A model generated the notes under the pieces. That model made no database searches, was not told the origin of the DNA, and saw nothing but the letters and a program-made list of their open reading frames with translations. From the NCBI RefSeq assembly GCF_963678845.1, contig NZ_OY787466.1, positions 1,178,001-1,242,000 of the forward strand: a DNA stretch of 64,000 nt, read 5' to 3'. Shown piece by piece: positions 1 to 8,569 of the stretch (position 1 is its first letter; each line of letters opens with the position of its first letter). This stretch comes from an uncultured Bacteroides sp. Lineage in GTDB: Bacteria; Bacteroidota; Bacteroidia; Bacteroidales; Bacteroidaceae. Position numbers and translations under genes: made by a program.

Positions 1-1
1 C

Positions 2-1018
2 AGTGAATTCTTTTCGGGAAGAGACGGTACGTGGAACAGCCATGTGGATTTAGGCCTTTGGGCGGATGCAATGCTTATTGCTCCGGCTACTGCATCCACA
101 ATTGGAAAGATGGCTAACGGAATAGCAGATAACATGCTTATCACCACTTACCTTTCCGCGAAGGCTCCTGTCTTCGTTGCACCTGCAATGGATCTGGATA
201 TGTTTGCTCATCCTTCCACTCAAAAGAATATTGAAACACTTCGTTCATTCGGGAATCATATTATTGAACCGGGAGAAGGAGAGCTGGCCAGTCATCTGGT
301 AGGTAAAGGACGAATGGAAGAACCGGAAGAAATTATCCGTGTGCTTGAAGAGTTCTTTGCTAAACAGGAAGACCTTTCAAAAAAAAAAGTACTGATAACT
401 GCGGGTCCCACTTATGAAAAGATTGATCCGGTAAGGTTTATTGGTAATTACTCTTCCGGTAAAATGGGATTTGCCCTTGCTGAAGAGTGTGCTTCCAGAG
501 GTGCTGAAGTGATATTGATTGCCGGACCGGTACAGATTGAAACAATTCACCCTAATATACACAGAATTGATGTGGAATCTGCTCAGGAAATGTATGAGGC
601 TTCTGTTGCCAATTACCCGTCAGCGGATGCCGGAATATTGTGTGCCGCGGTAGCAGACTTTACTCCTGAAATAGTTGCCGACAAGAAAATAAAACGTAAA
701 GGTGATGAACTTACAGTTGTTCTGAAACCTACTCAGGATATTGCTGCTTCCCTTGGAAAGATAAAGTGGGCAGACCAATTGCTTGCCGGTTTTGCCCTGG
801 AAACCAATGATGAACTTTTGAATGCTCAGAGTAAACTGGAACGAAAGAACTTTGATTTCATTGTTCTTAACTCGCTCAATGATGAGGGAGCTGGTTTCCG
901 CCACGATACAAACAAGATTACTATCATTGATAAGGACGGGAAGACAGATTATCCTCTGAAAAGCAAACGCGAAGTTGCTACAGATATCATTGACCGATTG
1001 GCTCAATTGATTAAATAA
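2..1018 (+). CDS. coaBC: CoaBC (Dfp), phosphopantothenoylcysteine decarboxylase / phosphopantothenate-cysteine ligase, 5' end off the window
   Basis: Bifunctional cytoplasmic enzyme of coenzyme A synthesis: CoaB joins 4'-phosphopantothenate to cysteine, CoaC decarboxylates the product to 4'-phosphopantetheine. The frame is open to the left edge, so the gene starts outside; a GTG at 44 is only an internal codon. About 65-70 residues of the flavin-binding CoaC domain are missing. Counting from base 44, the substrate clamp reads PAMDLDMF (about residues 47-54; PxMNxxMW in E. coli), the GKGRM segment follows, and the CoaB domain starts near residue 113 with VLITAGPTYEKIDPVRFIGN and NYSSGKMG. The position of the E. 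coli catalytic Cys158 appears to be serine (LASHLVGKGRM). First gene of a run followed 13 bp later by the DUF4835 gene. Confidence 0.93.
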   Translation, partial: SEFFSGRDGTWNSHVDLGLWADAMLIAPATASTIGKMANGIADNMLITTYLSAKAPVFVAPAMDLDMFAHPSTQKNIETLRSFGNHIIEPGEGELASHLVGKGRMEEPEEIIRVLEEFFAKQEDLSKKKVLITAGPTYEKIDPVRFIGNYSSGKMGFALAEECASRGAEVILIAGPVQIETIHPNIHRIDVESAQEMYEASVANYPSADAGILCAAVADFTPEIVADKKIKRKGDELTVVLKPTQDIAASLGKIKWADQLLAGFALETNDELLNAQSKLERKNFDFIVLNSLNDEGAGFRHDTNKITIIDKDGKTDYPLKSKREVATDIIDRLAQLIK

Positions 1019-1031
1019 TCGGAAAGGTAAA

Positions 1032-1955
1032 ATGAATAATAAGATCATTCAGAATATATTTCGTTGTATTTGTTTTAGCTTTCTGATCTTTTCCTCTTTT
1101 ATGGTGAAGGCTCAGGAACTGAATTGTAAAGTGAATATTAATTATTCACAGATTCAGGGAACTAATACGCAGGTATTCAAAACCTTGGAAACTGCTTTGA
1201 CGGAATTTATCAATGATCGGAAATGGACTTCCGCACAATATGGTGCTGCCGAGCGAATATCTTGCAGCATGAATATCACGTTGAAACAGCATACTGATGA
1301 TGGTGCTTTTAAATGTGAACTGATTGTTCAGGCTAATCGTCCGGTGTTCGATGCAAGCTATAACACCACGCTTTTTAATTTCAAGGATGTGAATTTTAAC
1401 TTCACTTATCTGGAATTTGATCCTTTGGAACTTCGGGAAAATCAGATAGACAGTAACCTTACTGCGGTTATTGCATACTATGCTTACCTGATAATAGGAA
1501 TGGATAGGGATTCCATGGCTCCTATGGGAGGCACGGAAGTTCTGAGAACTGCCGAAAGCATTGTAACCGCTGCCCAGAGTCTGTCTGAAACAGGATGGAA
1601 AGCTTTTGAGGATAGTCGTAACCGTCACGGAATCATTACTGATTATCTGGATGAGAATATGAAACCTTTCCGTCAGATGATATATGATTACCATCGGTTG
1701 GGGTTGGATGAGATGGCTCAGAATGCAGATAGGGGAAGGACTCAGATAACCACTTCTTTAGAGGAACTTAAAAAAGCAAAGGAAAATAAACCGATGTCTG
1801 TTTTGCCACAGTTGTTTACCGAAATAAAGAAAGACGAACTGGTTAATGTCTATTCAAAAGGTACTCAGAGCGAGAAGGAGCAGGTATATAATATGTTAGT
1901 TGATATCAATCCCGCTCAATCAAATGACTGGGATAAAATAAAGTCTTCGAAATAA
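1032..1955 (+). CDS. DUF4835 family exported protein
   Basis: 307-residue protein with an N-terminal signal peptide (hydrophobic stretch about residues 11-25, likely cleavage after VKAQ). The mature part has the appearance of the Bacteroidota DUF4835 family: it starts ELNCKVNINYSQIQG and continues with the KTLETALTEFINDRKWT segment. Some databases label this family as a type IX secretion-associated protein (PorD); I cannot confirm that role here. It lies between coaBC and recN with 13 bp and 4 bp gaps, so it is probably co-transcribed with them, an arrangement that does not by itself reveal function. Confidence 0.82.
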   Translation: MNNKIIQNIFRCICFSFLIFSSFMVKAQELNCKVNINYSQIQGTNTQVFKTLETALTEFINDRKWTSAQYGAAERISCSMNITLKQHTDDGAFKCELIVQANRPVFDASYNTTLFNFKDVNFNFTYLEFDPLELRENQIDSNLTAVIAYYAYLIIGMDRDSMAPMGGTEVLRTAESIVTAAQSLSETGWKAFEDSRNRHGIITDYLDENMKPFRQMIYDYHRLGLDEMAQNADRGRTQITTSLEELKKAKENKPMSVLPQLFTEIKKDELVNVYSKGTQSEKEQVYNMLVDINPAQSNDWDKIKSSK

Positions 1956-1959
1956 AATT

Positions 1960-3630
1960 ATGTTGCAATCTATATCAATACAAAACTATGCGCTGATTGA
2001 CACTCTTGATATAACCTTTGATAAAGGTTTCTCTGTCATTACCGGTGAAACGGGTGCGGGTAAATCTATTATCCTTGGTGCTATTGGTTTGTTATTAGGG
2101 CAACGGGCAGATGTGAAAGCCATTAAAAACGGTGCTTCCAAATGTGTGATTGAGGCTCATTTTAATATTACCTCTTATCAGACGCAGTCTTTCTTTGAAG
2201 AAAACGAGTTGGAGTTTGATCCCAACGAATGTATTTTAAGAAGAGAATTGCAGGCTTCAGGTAAATCCAGGGCATTTATAAATGATTCCCCGGCTTCGCT
2301 TACACTGATGAAGGAGTTGGGCGAACAGCTTATTGATGTGCACTCTCAGCATCAGAACCTGTTGCTTAACAAGGAAGACTTTCAGCTGAATGTTTTGGAT
2401 GCATTGGCAGCTGATGAAAAAGAGCTTTCTAAATATAAGGAGGCTTATCAGACATACCGTAAAGTTGCCGAAGAACTTACCAGGCTTACTGAACTGGAGG
2501 AGCAAAGCAAGACGGATGAAGATTATGTTCGTTTCCAGTTGGAACAGTTTGATGAGGCTAAACTCTTGGAAGGTGAAGATGCCGAACTGGAAAAAGAGGA
2601 AGAAAGACTGAGTCATGCAGAAGAGATTAAAGAGGGGCTGTACAGTTCCGAACAAATCCTTTTGGGTGATGAAGGTGGGGTATTGAGCAGCATGAAAAAG
2701 GTTTCCGGTGTTCTGCGCTCTTTGAAGGAACGCTACAATACTGCCGGAGAAATATCCGATAGGGTTGAGAACTTATCCATTGAACTGAAAGAGATTGCCA
2801 GAGATCTGACAAGAGAACAAGAAAATATTGAAGTTGATCCGGGCCGACTGGATTTCGTGAACGAACGGCTCAACTTAATCTATACATTGGAGAAGAAGCA
2901 TCATGTAAGTACGCTTGAAGAATTACTCAAGGTTCAGGAAGAGTTTCGTGCCCGCATAAAGGCCATCAGCTCGTTTGCCGAACAGATTGAGGTACTTCAG
3001 AAACAGAAAGAAGAATTATTGAACAAAGCTCAGAAAGCGATGCACTCACTTACGGAAAAGCGTACGCATGCAGCTAGGAAGGTGGAGCACGAAATGCAGA
3101 ACCGCCTCATTCCTTTGGGAATGCCCAATGTTCGCTTCAAGGTTCATATTACTCCGAAGGTAAACTTTGATGCTACCGGTGGAGACAATGTGGCCTTTCT
3201 TTTCTCAGCCAATAAGAATGCCACTTTACAGAACATCTCGTCTGTGGCTTCCGGTGGTGAAATAGCCAGAGTGATGCTTTCAGTAAAAGCAATGATTGCG
3301 GGAGCCACTCAGCTACCTACCATCATATTTGATGAGATAGATACCGGAGTTTCCGGTGAAATAGCCGATAAAATGGCTGAGATAATGAAGGAGATGGGAG
3401 CGTGTATGCAGGTTCTCAGCATCACTCACCTTCCACAGATAGCGGCTAAGGGCAAAGTACATTATAAAGTATATAAACAAGATAACGAAACATCGACCAG
3501 CAGTAATATTCGCCGATTGAAAGAAGAGGAGAGGGTTGAAGAGATTGCTCACATGCTTAGTGGGGCTACTTTGACGGATGCAGCGATGAATAACGCTAAA
3601 GAATTATTAAAAGAGTATGGAAAAGAATGA
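1960..3630 (+). CDS. recN: DNA repair protein RecN
   Basis: SMC-like ATPase of double-strand break repair. 556 residues, the usual RecN length. Walker A GETGAGKS at residues 29-36; a long charged coiled-coil middle (about 150-390, rich in E/K/L); an ABC signature VASGGEIARVMLS; Walker B with D-loop, IIFDEIDTGVSGE; and the C-terminal switch LSITHLPQIAAKG. The start ATG follows 4 bp after the previous stop. Its last 14 bp overlap the start of the downstream methyltransferase gene, so the two are translationally coupled or at least co-transcribed. Confidence 0.96.
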   Translation: MLQSISIQNYALIDTLDITFDKGFSVITGETGAGKSIILGAIGLLLGQRADVKAIKNGASKCVIEAHFNITSYQTQSFFEENELEFDPNECILRRELQASGKSRAFINDSPASLTLMKELGEQLIDVHSQHQNLLLNKEDFQLNVLDALAADEKELSKYKEAYQTYRKVAEELTRLTELEEQSKTDEDYVRFQLEQFDEAKLLEGEDAELEKEEERLSHAEEIKEGLYSSEQILLGDEGGVLSSMKKVSGVLRSLKERYNTAGEISDRVENLSIELKEIARDLTREQENIEVDPGRLDFVNERLNLIYTLEKKHHVSTLEELLKVQEEFRARIKAISSFAEQIEVLQKQKEELLNKAQKAMHSLTEKRTHAARKVEHEMQNRLIPLGMPNVRFKVHITPKVNFDATGGDNVAFLFSANKNATLQNISSVASGGEIARVMLSVKAMIAGATQLPTIIFDEIDTGVSGEIADKMAEIMKEMGACMQVLSITHLPQIAAKGKVHYKVYKQDNETSTSSNIRRLKEEERVEEIAHMLSGATLTDAAMNNAKELLKEYGKE

Positions 3631-4363
3631 AATGATATTTGGCGTACGCGCCGTGATTGAAGCCATTGAGGCGGGTAAGGAAATTGATAAGATTCTGGTA
3701 AAGAAAGATATTCAGAGTGAATTATCAAAAGAACTTTTTGCTGCTATAAAAGGCACAAACATCTTTGTACAGCGTGTGCCTATTGAGCGCATCAATAAGA
3801 TAACAACTAAAAACCACCAGGGTGTGTTGGCTTTTGTGTCTGCAGTGACTTATTATAAGGTGGAAGATGTTGTTCCTACTCTTTTCGAGGAAGGAAAGGT
3901 TCCTTTCTTTGTAATGCTTGATGGGGTAACGGATGTACGTAACTTTGGTGCTATTGCCCGTACATGTGATTGTGCCGGAGTGGATGCAATTATTATTCCT
4001 TCACGCAACAGTGTGAGTGTGAATGCCGATGCAATGAAAACTTCTGCCGGAGCACTTCACACATTGCCAGTATGCAAGGAACAGAGTCTGACTGCCGCCA
4101 TCAAATATTTGAAAGAGAGCGGATTCAAGATTGTTGCTGCAACTGAAAAGGGTGATTATGATTACACAAAAGCAAATTATAAAGATCCTGTTTGTATTAT
4201 TATGGGAGCTGAAGATACAGGTGTTTCTTATGATCACCTTGCTTTGTGTGATGAGTGGGTCAAGATTCCTTTGTTTGGTAAGATTGAGTCACTTAATGTT
4301 TCTGTTGCAGCTGGTATCTTAATTTACGAAGCTGTTAAACAACGTGGTTTTGATAAAGAATAA
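3617..4363 (+). CDS. rlmB: SpoU/TrmH-family rRNA or tRNA 2'-O-methyltransferase (RlmB-like)
   Basis: 248-residue SPOUT methyltransferase. An N-terminal substrate-binding domain (FGVRAVIEAIEAGKEIDKIL, residues about 6-75) precedes the knotted catalytic domain. The three SpoU motifs are visible: motif 1 LDGVTDVRNFGAIART, motif 2 IMGAEDTGVS, motif 3 IPLFGKIESLNVSVAAGIL. The domain order matches RlmB, which methylates G2251 of 23S rRNA using AdoMet; the precise target cannot be proven from sequence because TrmH-type paralogues share the motifs. It overlaps recN by 14 bp. Confidence 0.88.
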   Translation: MEKNEMIFGVRAVIEAIEAGKEIDKILVKKDIQSELSKELFAAIKGTNIFVQRVPIERINKITTKNHQGVLAFVSAVTYYKVEDVVPTLFEEGKVPFFVMLDGVTDVRNFGAIARTCDCAGVDAIIIPSRNSVSVNADAMKTSAGALHTLPVCKEQSLTAAIKYLKESGFKIVAATEKGDYDYTKANYKDPVCIIMGAEDTGVSYDHLALCDEWVKIPLFGKIESLNVSVAAGILIYEAVKQRGFDKE

Positions 4364-4379
4364 AATTTATATATAACCT

Positions 4380-6089
4380 ATGATCATGAGAAAGAAAATA
4401 CTATTTATGGCTCTTTGTCTGCTTTCGCAGTGGGCATTGGCGCAGAAAGATGCTCCCAAATGGGTTGAGAAATCAAAGCGGGCGGTCTTTTCTGTAGTAA
4501 CATATGATGCTAACAACAAATTACTGAATACCGGCAATGGCTTCTTTGTTTCAGAAGATGGAGTGGCTTTGTCGGACTATACTTTATTTAAAGGCGCAGC
4601 CAGAGCTGAGGTGATAAACTTTGAAGGCAAACAAATGCCGGTTAAAGTAATTATGGGTGCAAACAACATGTGTGATGTGGTTAAGTTTCGTGTGGACCTT
4701 GGCAAAAAGAGTGCTGTTGCATTAAAAATTGCTGCCGTTGTGCCGGCTAAAGATGCGCAAGCGGTAATGCTTCCTTATTCAACAAAGAAGGAATTTGCTT
4801 GTACAATGGGTAAAGTAGAGGAGGTTAATAATCTTTCCGGACCTCATAAATACTTTAAGCTTGCTATGGCAATGAAAGACAAGCAGGTAAGTTGTCCGGT
4901 GTTGAATGCAGATGGCGAAGTCTTTGGACTGGTTCAGAAGGATGCGTCAAATGATGCTACACATTGTTATGCTATCAGTGCTCCTTATGCAAATGAATTG
5001 TCAATCGGTGCTATTGAATTTAGCAATTCAGATCTTAACAGCATTGGCATAAAGAAAGCTCTTCCAGCTAAAGAAGATCAGGCATTGATTGCTCTTTTCA
5101 TGGCTTCCTCACAGCTTAAGGCAGATGGTTATCTTTCTCTGTTGAATGATTTTGTAGAGCAATTCCCAAACAGCACAGACGGATATATTCGCCGTGCAAA
5201 CTTTTATGCAGCAAATTATTCTGATGCCGATCATTTGAAACTCTCAGAAGAAGATCTTGATAAAGCACTGAAAATGGCAGATAAAAAAGAAGATGTGCTT
5301 TACAACCGATCAAGTGTTATTTATGAAGTGGCTCTTCGTGGAAAAGAGGTGGCATATAAAGACTGGAACTTTGATAAAGCATTGCAGGAAATTCAGAAGG
5401 CCGAAGCTATAAATCCGCTTCCTGTTTACACTCAGCACGAAGGAAACATTTATTTTGCGATGGCAAACTATGCTAAGGCTTTTGAATGTTTTCAAAAGGT
5501 GAACCAATCAAATATATCTTCTGCCCAGACATTTTATAGTGCTGCAAAAGCAAAAGAGATGATGAACGGTGATCTTGGCGAAATCATAGCTTTACTTGAT
5601 AGTGCAGTTGGCAAGTATGCGGCTCCTTATCCAAAAGAAGCAGCTCCTTATCTTTCTGAACGTGCAATGATTAAGAGCCAAAAAGGTTTGGATAAAGAAG
5701 CTGTAGCCGATTTTGACTTGTATTATCAGACAATGGGAGGTAATGTGAGTGCAATGTTCTATTATCTTCGTGAGCAGTCTAATTATAAATCTAAGAACTT
5801 TAAACGTGCCATTGAGGATATTCAAAAAGCAGTGACGCTGGATTCCACAAATAAAGACTATCTGGCCGAGTATGGAGCAGTTAACCTGCGCGTTGCCCGC
5901 TATGATGAGGCTATAAAGAATTTGAAAGGTGCGCTTGCCATTGATCCTAAATTCGCAGCTTGTTACCGTTTAATTGGTTTCTGCCAGTTACAACAAGGCA
6001 AGAAAAACGAAGCTTGTGAGAACTTTAACAAAGCAAAGGAACTGGGTGATGAGGCTGTACTTCCAATCATTGAAAAGAATTGCAAATAA
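4380..6089 (+). CDS. Exported degenerate trypsin-like protease domain fused to TPR repeats
   Basis: 569 residues. A signal peptide (cleavage probably after WALAQ; a second ATG at 4386 is an equally good start) is followed by a trypsin/DegP-like fold, about residues 25-220, then by TPR repeats to the C-terminus (for example AIEDIQKAVTLDSTNKDYL and AIKNLKGALAIDPKFAACY). The protease core looks inactive: where a DegP-type enzyme has NGFFV..DG..lTnhHV this has DGVALSDYTLF, and the GNSGGP serine site is replaced by VSCPVLNADGEVFG. I infer a periplasmic scaffold rather than a protease. It ends the coaBC-to-TPR gene run, just before a strong terminator. Confidence 0.8.
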   Translation: MIMRKKILFMALCLLSQWALAQKDAPKWVEKSKRAVFSVVTYDANNKLLNTGNGFFVSEDGVALSDYTLFKGAARAEVINFEGKQMPVKVIMGANNMCDVVKFRVDLGKKSAVALKIAAVVPAKDAQAVMLPYSTKKEFACTMGKVEEVNNLSGPHKYFKLAMAMKDKQVSCPVLNADGEVFGLVQKDASNDATHCYAISAPYANELSIGAIEFSNSDLNSIGIKKALPAKEDQALIALFMASSQLKADGYLSLLNDFVEQFPNSTDGYIRRANFYAANYSDADHLKLSEEDLDKALKMADKKEDVLYNRSSVIYEVALRGKEVAYKDWNFDKALQEIQKAEAINPLPVYTQHEGNIYFAMANYAKAFECFQKVNQSNISSAQTFYSAAKAKEMMNGDLGEIIALLDSAVGKYAAPYPKEAAPYLSERAMIKSQKGLDKEAVADFDLYYQTMGGNVSAMFYYLREQSNYKSKNFKRAIEDIQKAVTLDSTNKDYLAEYGAVNLRVARYDEAIKNLKGALAIDPKFAACYRLIGFCQLQQGKKNEACENFNKAKELGDEAVLPIIEKNCK

Positions 6090-6120
6090 GATTTCTAAGA
6101 TAATATCTAAGACAACATAA

Positions 6121-6153
6121 ATAAGGGGCGGCCAAAAGGTCGCCCCTTATTTT
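6121..6153. terminator. Intrinsic terminator between convergent genes
   Basis: Stem AAGGGGCGGCC / GGTCGCCCCTT around an AAAA loop, followed by TTTT. It lies 34 bp after the TPR protein stop and 64 bp before the 3' end of the convergent anti-sigma-like gene, so it can serve both directions. Confidence 0.85.
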
Positions 6154-6216
6154 AAATAATAGAAGAAGGCCTGCATTACCACAATATCAGGCTTTCTTCA
6201 TATTATTATGTAATTA

Positions 6217-7596
6217 CTAGTAACTGATCCGTAAACCTAGTTGCAGGTTAAAGTTGAAAGGAGTCTCCTTGCGTATGCTTTTTATTTGAGATCCATCATT
6301 ATAATAGTAAATGACTCCCGGCTCAACGAATACTCCAAACTGACGGGTTGCATTAAACTGTGCGCCAAATGCTCCGTTGACCGACCATTGCAGAGGTTTT
6401 ACATTCAGATTTTCCGTTGTCGCTTTTTCCGTTGATATGGTTAATGTTCTGGTTTCTCCTGATACACTCTTTTCTACCATTCCACCTCCTGACAGGTAAA
6501 GGGTGACATAGCGCCTGTCAAGGAAAAGATAATTCACTTTCAAAGGAATGCCAATGTAATGAAGCGTTTGCTCTTTCTTTAAATAGTTTCCTAATGATGC
6601 ATTAGATTCCAATCGGGTATAAACTATTCCGCTTTCAAGCGCAAACTCTTTAGATAGCTGTTTACGGACCGACAATCCAAATGAGACTGGTTGCTTGTGA
6701 TTCCATTCTAGTTCAGAAATAACAGAAGTAAATAATGCATTCTCGCAATCCAGAAAGTAGTGCGAACCACTATTAGGACTTGCGCTTGCAAACTCGCCAG
6801 AACTATTGTTATTGTCGGAATATATACCTGTGTTATTTCCGGTAGCAAATCCAATAGATAGGTTCTTTCGGAATTTCTTTCTTGGCAAATCCCGCAGTTC
6901 GGTAACATGTTCTGCCGGTTTGGAAACCCGCTTCAGCGTTTGTTGCTGCGTTATATTCTTATTTCTGTTAGTCTCTCCGTTTGAGTTGGCACCTTCTACT
7001 TTTCCGGCTTTTGTGTTTTCTTTATCTCCAGATGTTTGTACACTTGCTTGGTCTGTCAGTTTAGATACCTTTTCCTGCAGTTCCTTTTCATTGTTATTTC
7101 CTGATGCTGCCTTTCCATTATCAGGTAGAACAAAAGCTGTGTTTCCTGAAACAGAATTATCACTGGAAGCTATTACAGATTTTCTGGTCACCATTTTCCC
7201 GTGTTGTGCTTTGTTTTCAGAGGAAGATGAACCTTCGGAACTGCCCAAAGCCAGCTCATTGTTCTTTTTATCATCGTTAACCAAAGGTTTGATCACTTCT
7301 TTTAATGGCTTTTTATCTGTTAAAGACTCCATTTCAATAGGAAGTTCAGCCTTTCCCAAGTACTTTTCAGAGGAATCTCCAAGTGTCATAATTATTGCGG
7401 TAGAAATAGATATCAGCAATATTACTGCTGCCGCTGCCGCATAATACATTATATAGGAACGTTTTTGGGGCACAACAGGTACGGGCGAGAGCTCTTTTTG
7501 CAGTTTCTCCCAGCCACCAGCTACGGGCGGTTCAGAATAATCTTCCAAACTGTTCCGAAGTGCGCCAATCCATTTTTCTTCTTCTTCCTGTTTCAT
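6217..7596 (-). CDS. Putative dual membrane-spanning anti-sigma factor (Dma-like): cytoplasmic head, TM helix, linker, outer-membrane barrel
   Basis: 459 residues with an unusual plan. Residues 1-48 are hydrophilic and resemble the short cytoplasmic heads of Bacteroidota anti-sigma proteins (ALRNSLEDYSEPP..GGWEKL). Residues 49-72 form one transmembrane helix (MYYAAAAAVILLIS). Residues about 75-240 are a Ser/Lys/Asn/Gly-rich, probably disordered linker long enough to cross the periplasm. The C-terminal 210 residues look like a PorT-type outer-membrane beta-barrel (alternating hydrophobic strands, final LGLRISY with terminal aromatic residue). The gene overlaps the ECF sigma gene by 4 bp. This matches the Dma/Das arrangement described in B. 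thetaiotaomicron, where Dma1 controls outer-membrane vesiculation; equivalence to a particular Dma is inference. Confidence 0.78.
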   Translation of the reverse strand: MKQEEEEKWIGALRNSLEDYSEPPVAGGWEKLQKELSPVPVVPQKRSYIMYYAAAAAVILLISISTAIIMTLGDSSEKYLGKAELPIEMESLTDKKPLKEVIKPLVNDDKKNNELALGSSEGSSSSENKAQHGKMVTRKSVIASSDNSVSGNTAFVLPDNGKAASGNNNEKELQEKVSKLTDQASVQTSGDKENTKAGKVEGANSNGETNRNKNITQQQTLKRVSKPAEHVTELRDLPRKKFRKNLSIGFATGNNTGIYSDNNNSSGEFASASPNSGSHYFLDCENALFTSVISELEWNHKQPVSFGLSVRKQLSKEFALESGIVYTRLESNASLGNYLKKEQTLHYIGIPLKVNYLFLDRRYVTLYLSGGGMVEKSVSGETRTLTISTEKATTENLNVKPLQWSVNGAFGAQFNATRQFGVFVEPGVIYYYNDGSQIKSIRKETPFNFNLQLGLRISY

Positions 7597-8144
7597 AGAT
7601 TATGTTCCCTTAAATATTCATTAATTCTTTTTGCTAAAAGCTTTTTTGCTCTGAAAAGTTGTGATGATGAACTCCGCTCGTTAATTCCAAGTTTCTCAGC
7701 TATCTCTTTGTGTGGCAGCTGTTCCATGACGGATAAATTGAATACCGTGCGATATCCTACAGGCAGCTCGGCAATATACTTCATCAGCACTTGGTGTGGA
7801 ATCAGTGAAATATCCTCTTCATGAGGTTCTTCCACGATTTCCGGAATCTGATCAAGAGTCAGTGCTTGCCTGCTTGCCTCACTCCTGCGCAGATAGTCCA
7901 GTGAAACGTTTACCATTAATTTGCTTAGCCATGCTCTCAATGAGCCTTCTCCGCGATACGAGAACTTATTGAATGAGCTGTATGCTCTGATGAACCCATC
8001 GTGCAGAAGGTCTTGAGCCGTATCCCGATCGCCGGCATACCGAAAGCATATACCAAACATCTGTCTGGCATATTGCTCATAGAATTCCTTGCGCGCTTCA
8101 TTATCTTCAGCTTGGCAACGTTCTGTAAGTTCAATCTCATTCAT
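7593..8144 (-). CDS. ECF-type RNA polymerase sigma factor, partner of the Dma-like protein
   Basis: Sigma-70 family protein with region 2 (FYEQYARQMFGICFRYAGDR...TAQDLLHDGFIRAY, then the WLSKLMVNVSLDYLRR segment) and region 4 (LPVGYRTVFNLSVMEQLPHKEIAEKLGINERSSSSQLFRAK) and no region 1 or 3. I start it at the ATG at 8144 (MNEIEL, 183 residues): an in-frame upstream ATG at 8177 lies inside the predicted -7 promoter box, so it would not be in the transcript. Its stop overlaps the start of the downstream anti-sigma-like gene by 4 bp, the usual sign of a coupled sigma/anti-sigma pair. Confidence 0.92.
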   Translation of the reverse strand: MNEIELTERCQAEDNEARKEFYEQYARQMFGICFRYAGDRDTAQDLLHDGFIRAYSSFNKFSYRGEGSLRAWLSKLMVNVSLDYLRRSEASRQALTLDQIPEIVEEPHEEDISLIPHQVLMKYIAELPVGYRTVFNLSVMEQLPHKEIAEKLGINERSSSSQLFRAKKLLAKRINEYLREHNL

Positions 8145-8174
8145 TAACTTCACGTGTATCACCTTATAAATGTA

Positions 8175-8182
8175 CAAAGATA
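8175..8182 (-). promoter_or_regulatory. Bacteroidota -7 box upstream of the ECF sigma gene
   Basis: On the minus strand the sequence is TATCTTTG, a perfect TAnnTTTG match. Transcription would start near 8168, which excludes the ATG at 8177 and supports the start at 8144. Confidence 0.65.
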
Positions 8183-8391
8183 TAAAATACTGCTTGGAAG
8201 AGGCAGTTATTTTTCTCTTTATAAATATTTCCTGTTACCATGCCTTGCCAATGCCTTGTATCTGTAAGGAATAGCCTGATTTGTGGAAGTCCGCCCTTTT
8301 CTTTCTTTTGCTATATTTATTTGAATTTATCGGGCAGAGTTTTTTCAATCTCCGGAAGAGTTTTAAAAAAGACCCGAATAGTTTTTAAATC

Positions 8392-8472
8392 GACCTGCGC
8401 AACTCGTGATAGCCGACCTGCGCAGGTCATTGTTGTGAGTTGCGCAGGTCACCAAATCGAGTTGCGCAGGTC
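8392..8472. repeat. Array of four 14-bp near-palindromes, 22-23 bp period (core TGCGCA)
   Basis: Copies at 8392-8405 (GACCTGCGCAACTC), 8415-8428 (GACCTGCGCAGGTC, a perfect palindrome), 8437-8450 and 8459-8472 (both GAGTTGCGCAGGTC, the reverse complement of the first). Centre spacing is 23, 22 and 22 bp; gaps are only 8-9 bp. It sits in the 8145-8569 non-coding interval, about 100 bp before the ridA start and 215 bp before the sigma gene promoter. Nothing else recognisable is seen in this interval. Confidence 0.85.
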
Positions 8473-8569
8473 GTGAAAAAGATTACACGGGAAAATAGAA
8501 AAAGTTGGAGTTAATTACAATAATGTTTAACTTGCATCCAAATTTTATAAACCAATAAATAGCTGAAAA

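Noticed and set aside
6806..7444. Open frame of 212 codons on the + strand
   Set aside because: Lies antisense to the linker of the anti-sigma-like gene; it is a by-product of that gene's Ser/Lys-rich codons and has no start context or family.
8392..8472. The palindrome array as a CRISPR
   Set aside because: Units are palindromic 14-mers with gaps of 8-9 bp, far shorter than spacers, some copies are inverted, and no cas genes are present in the window.
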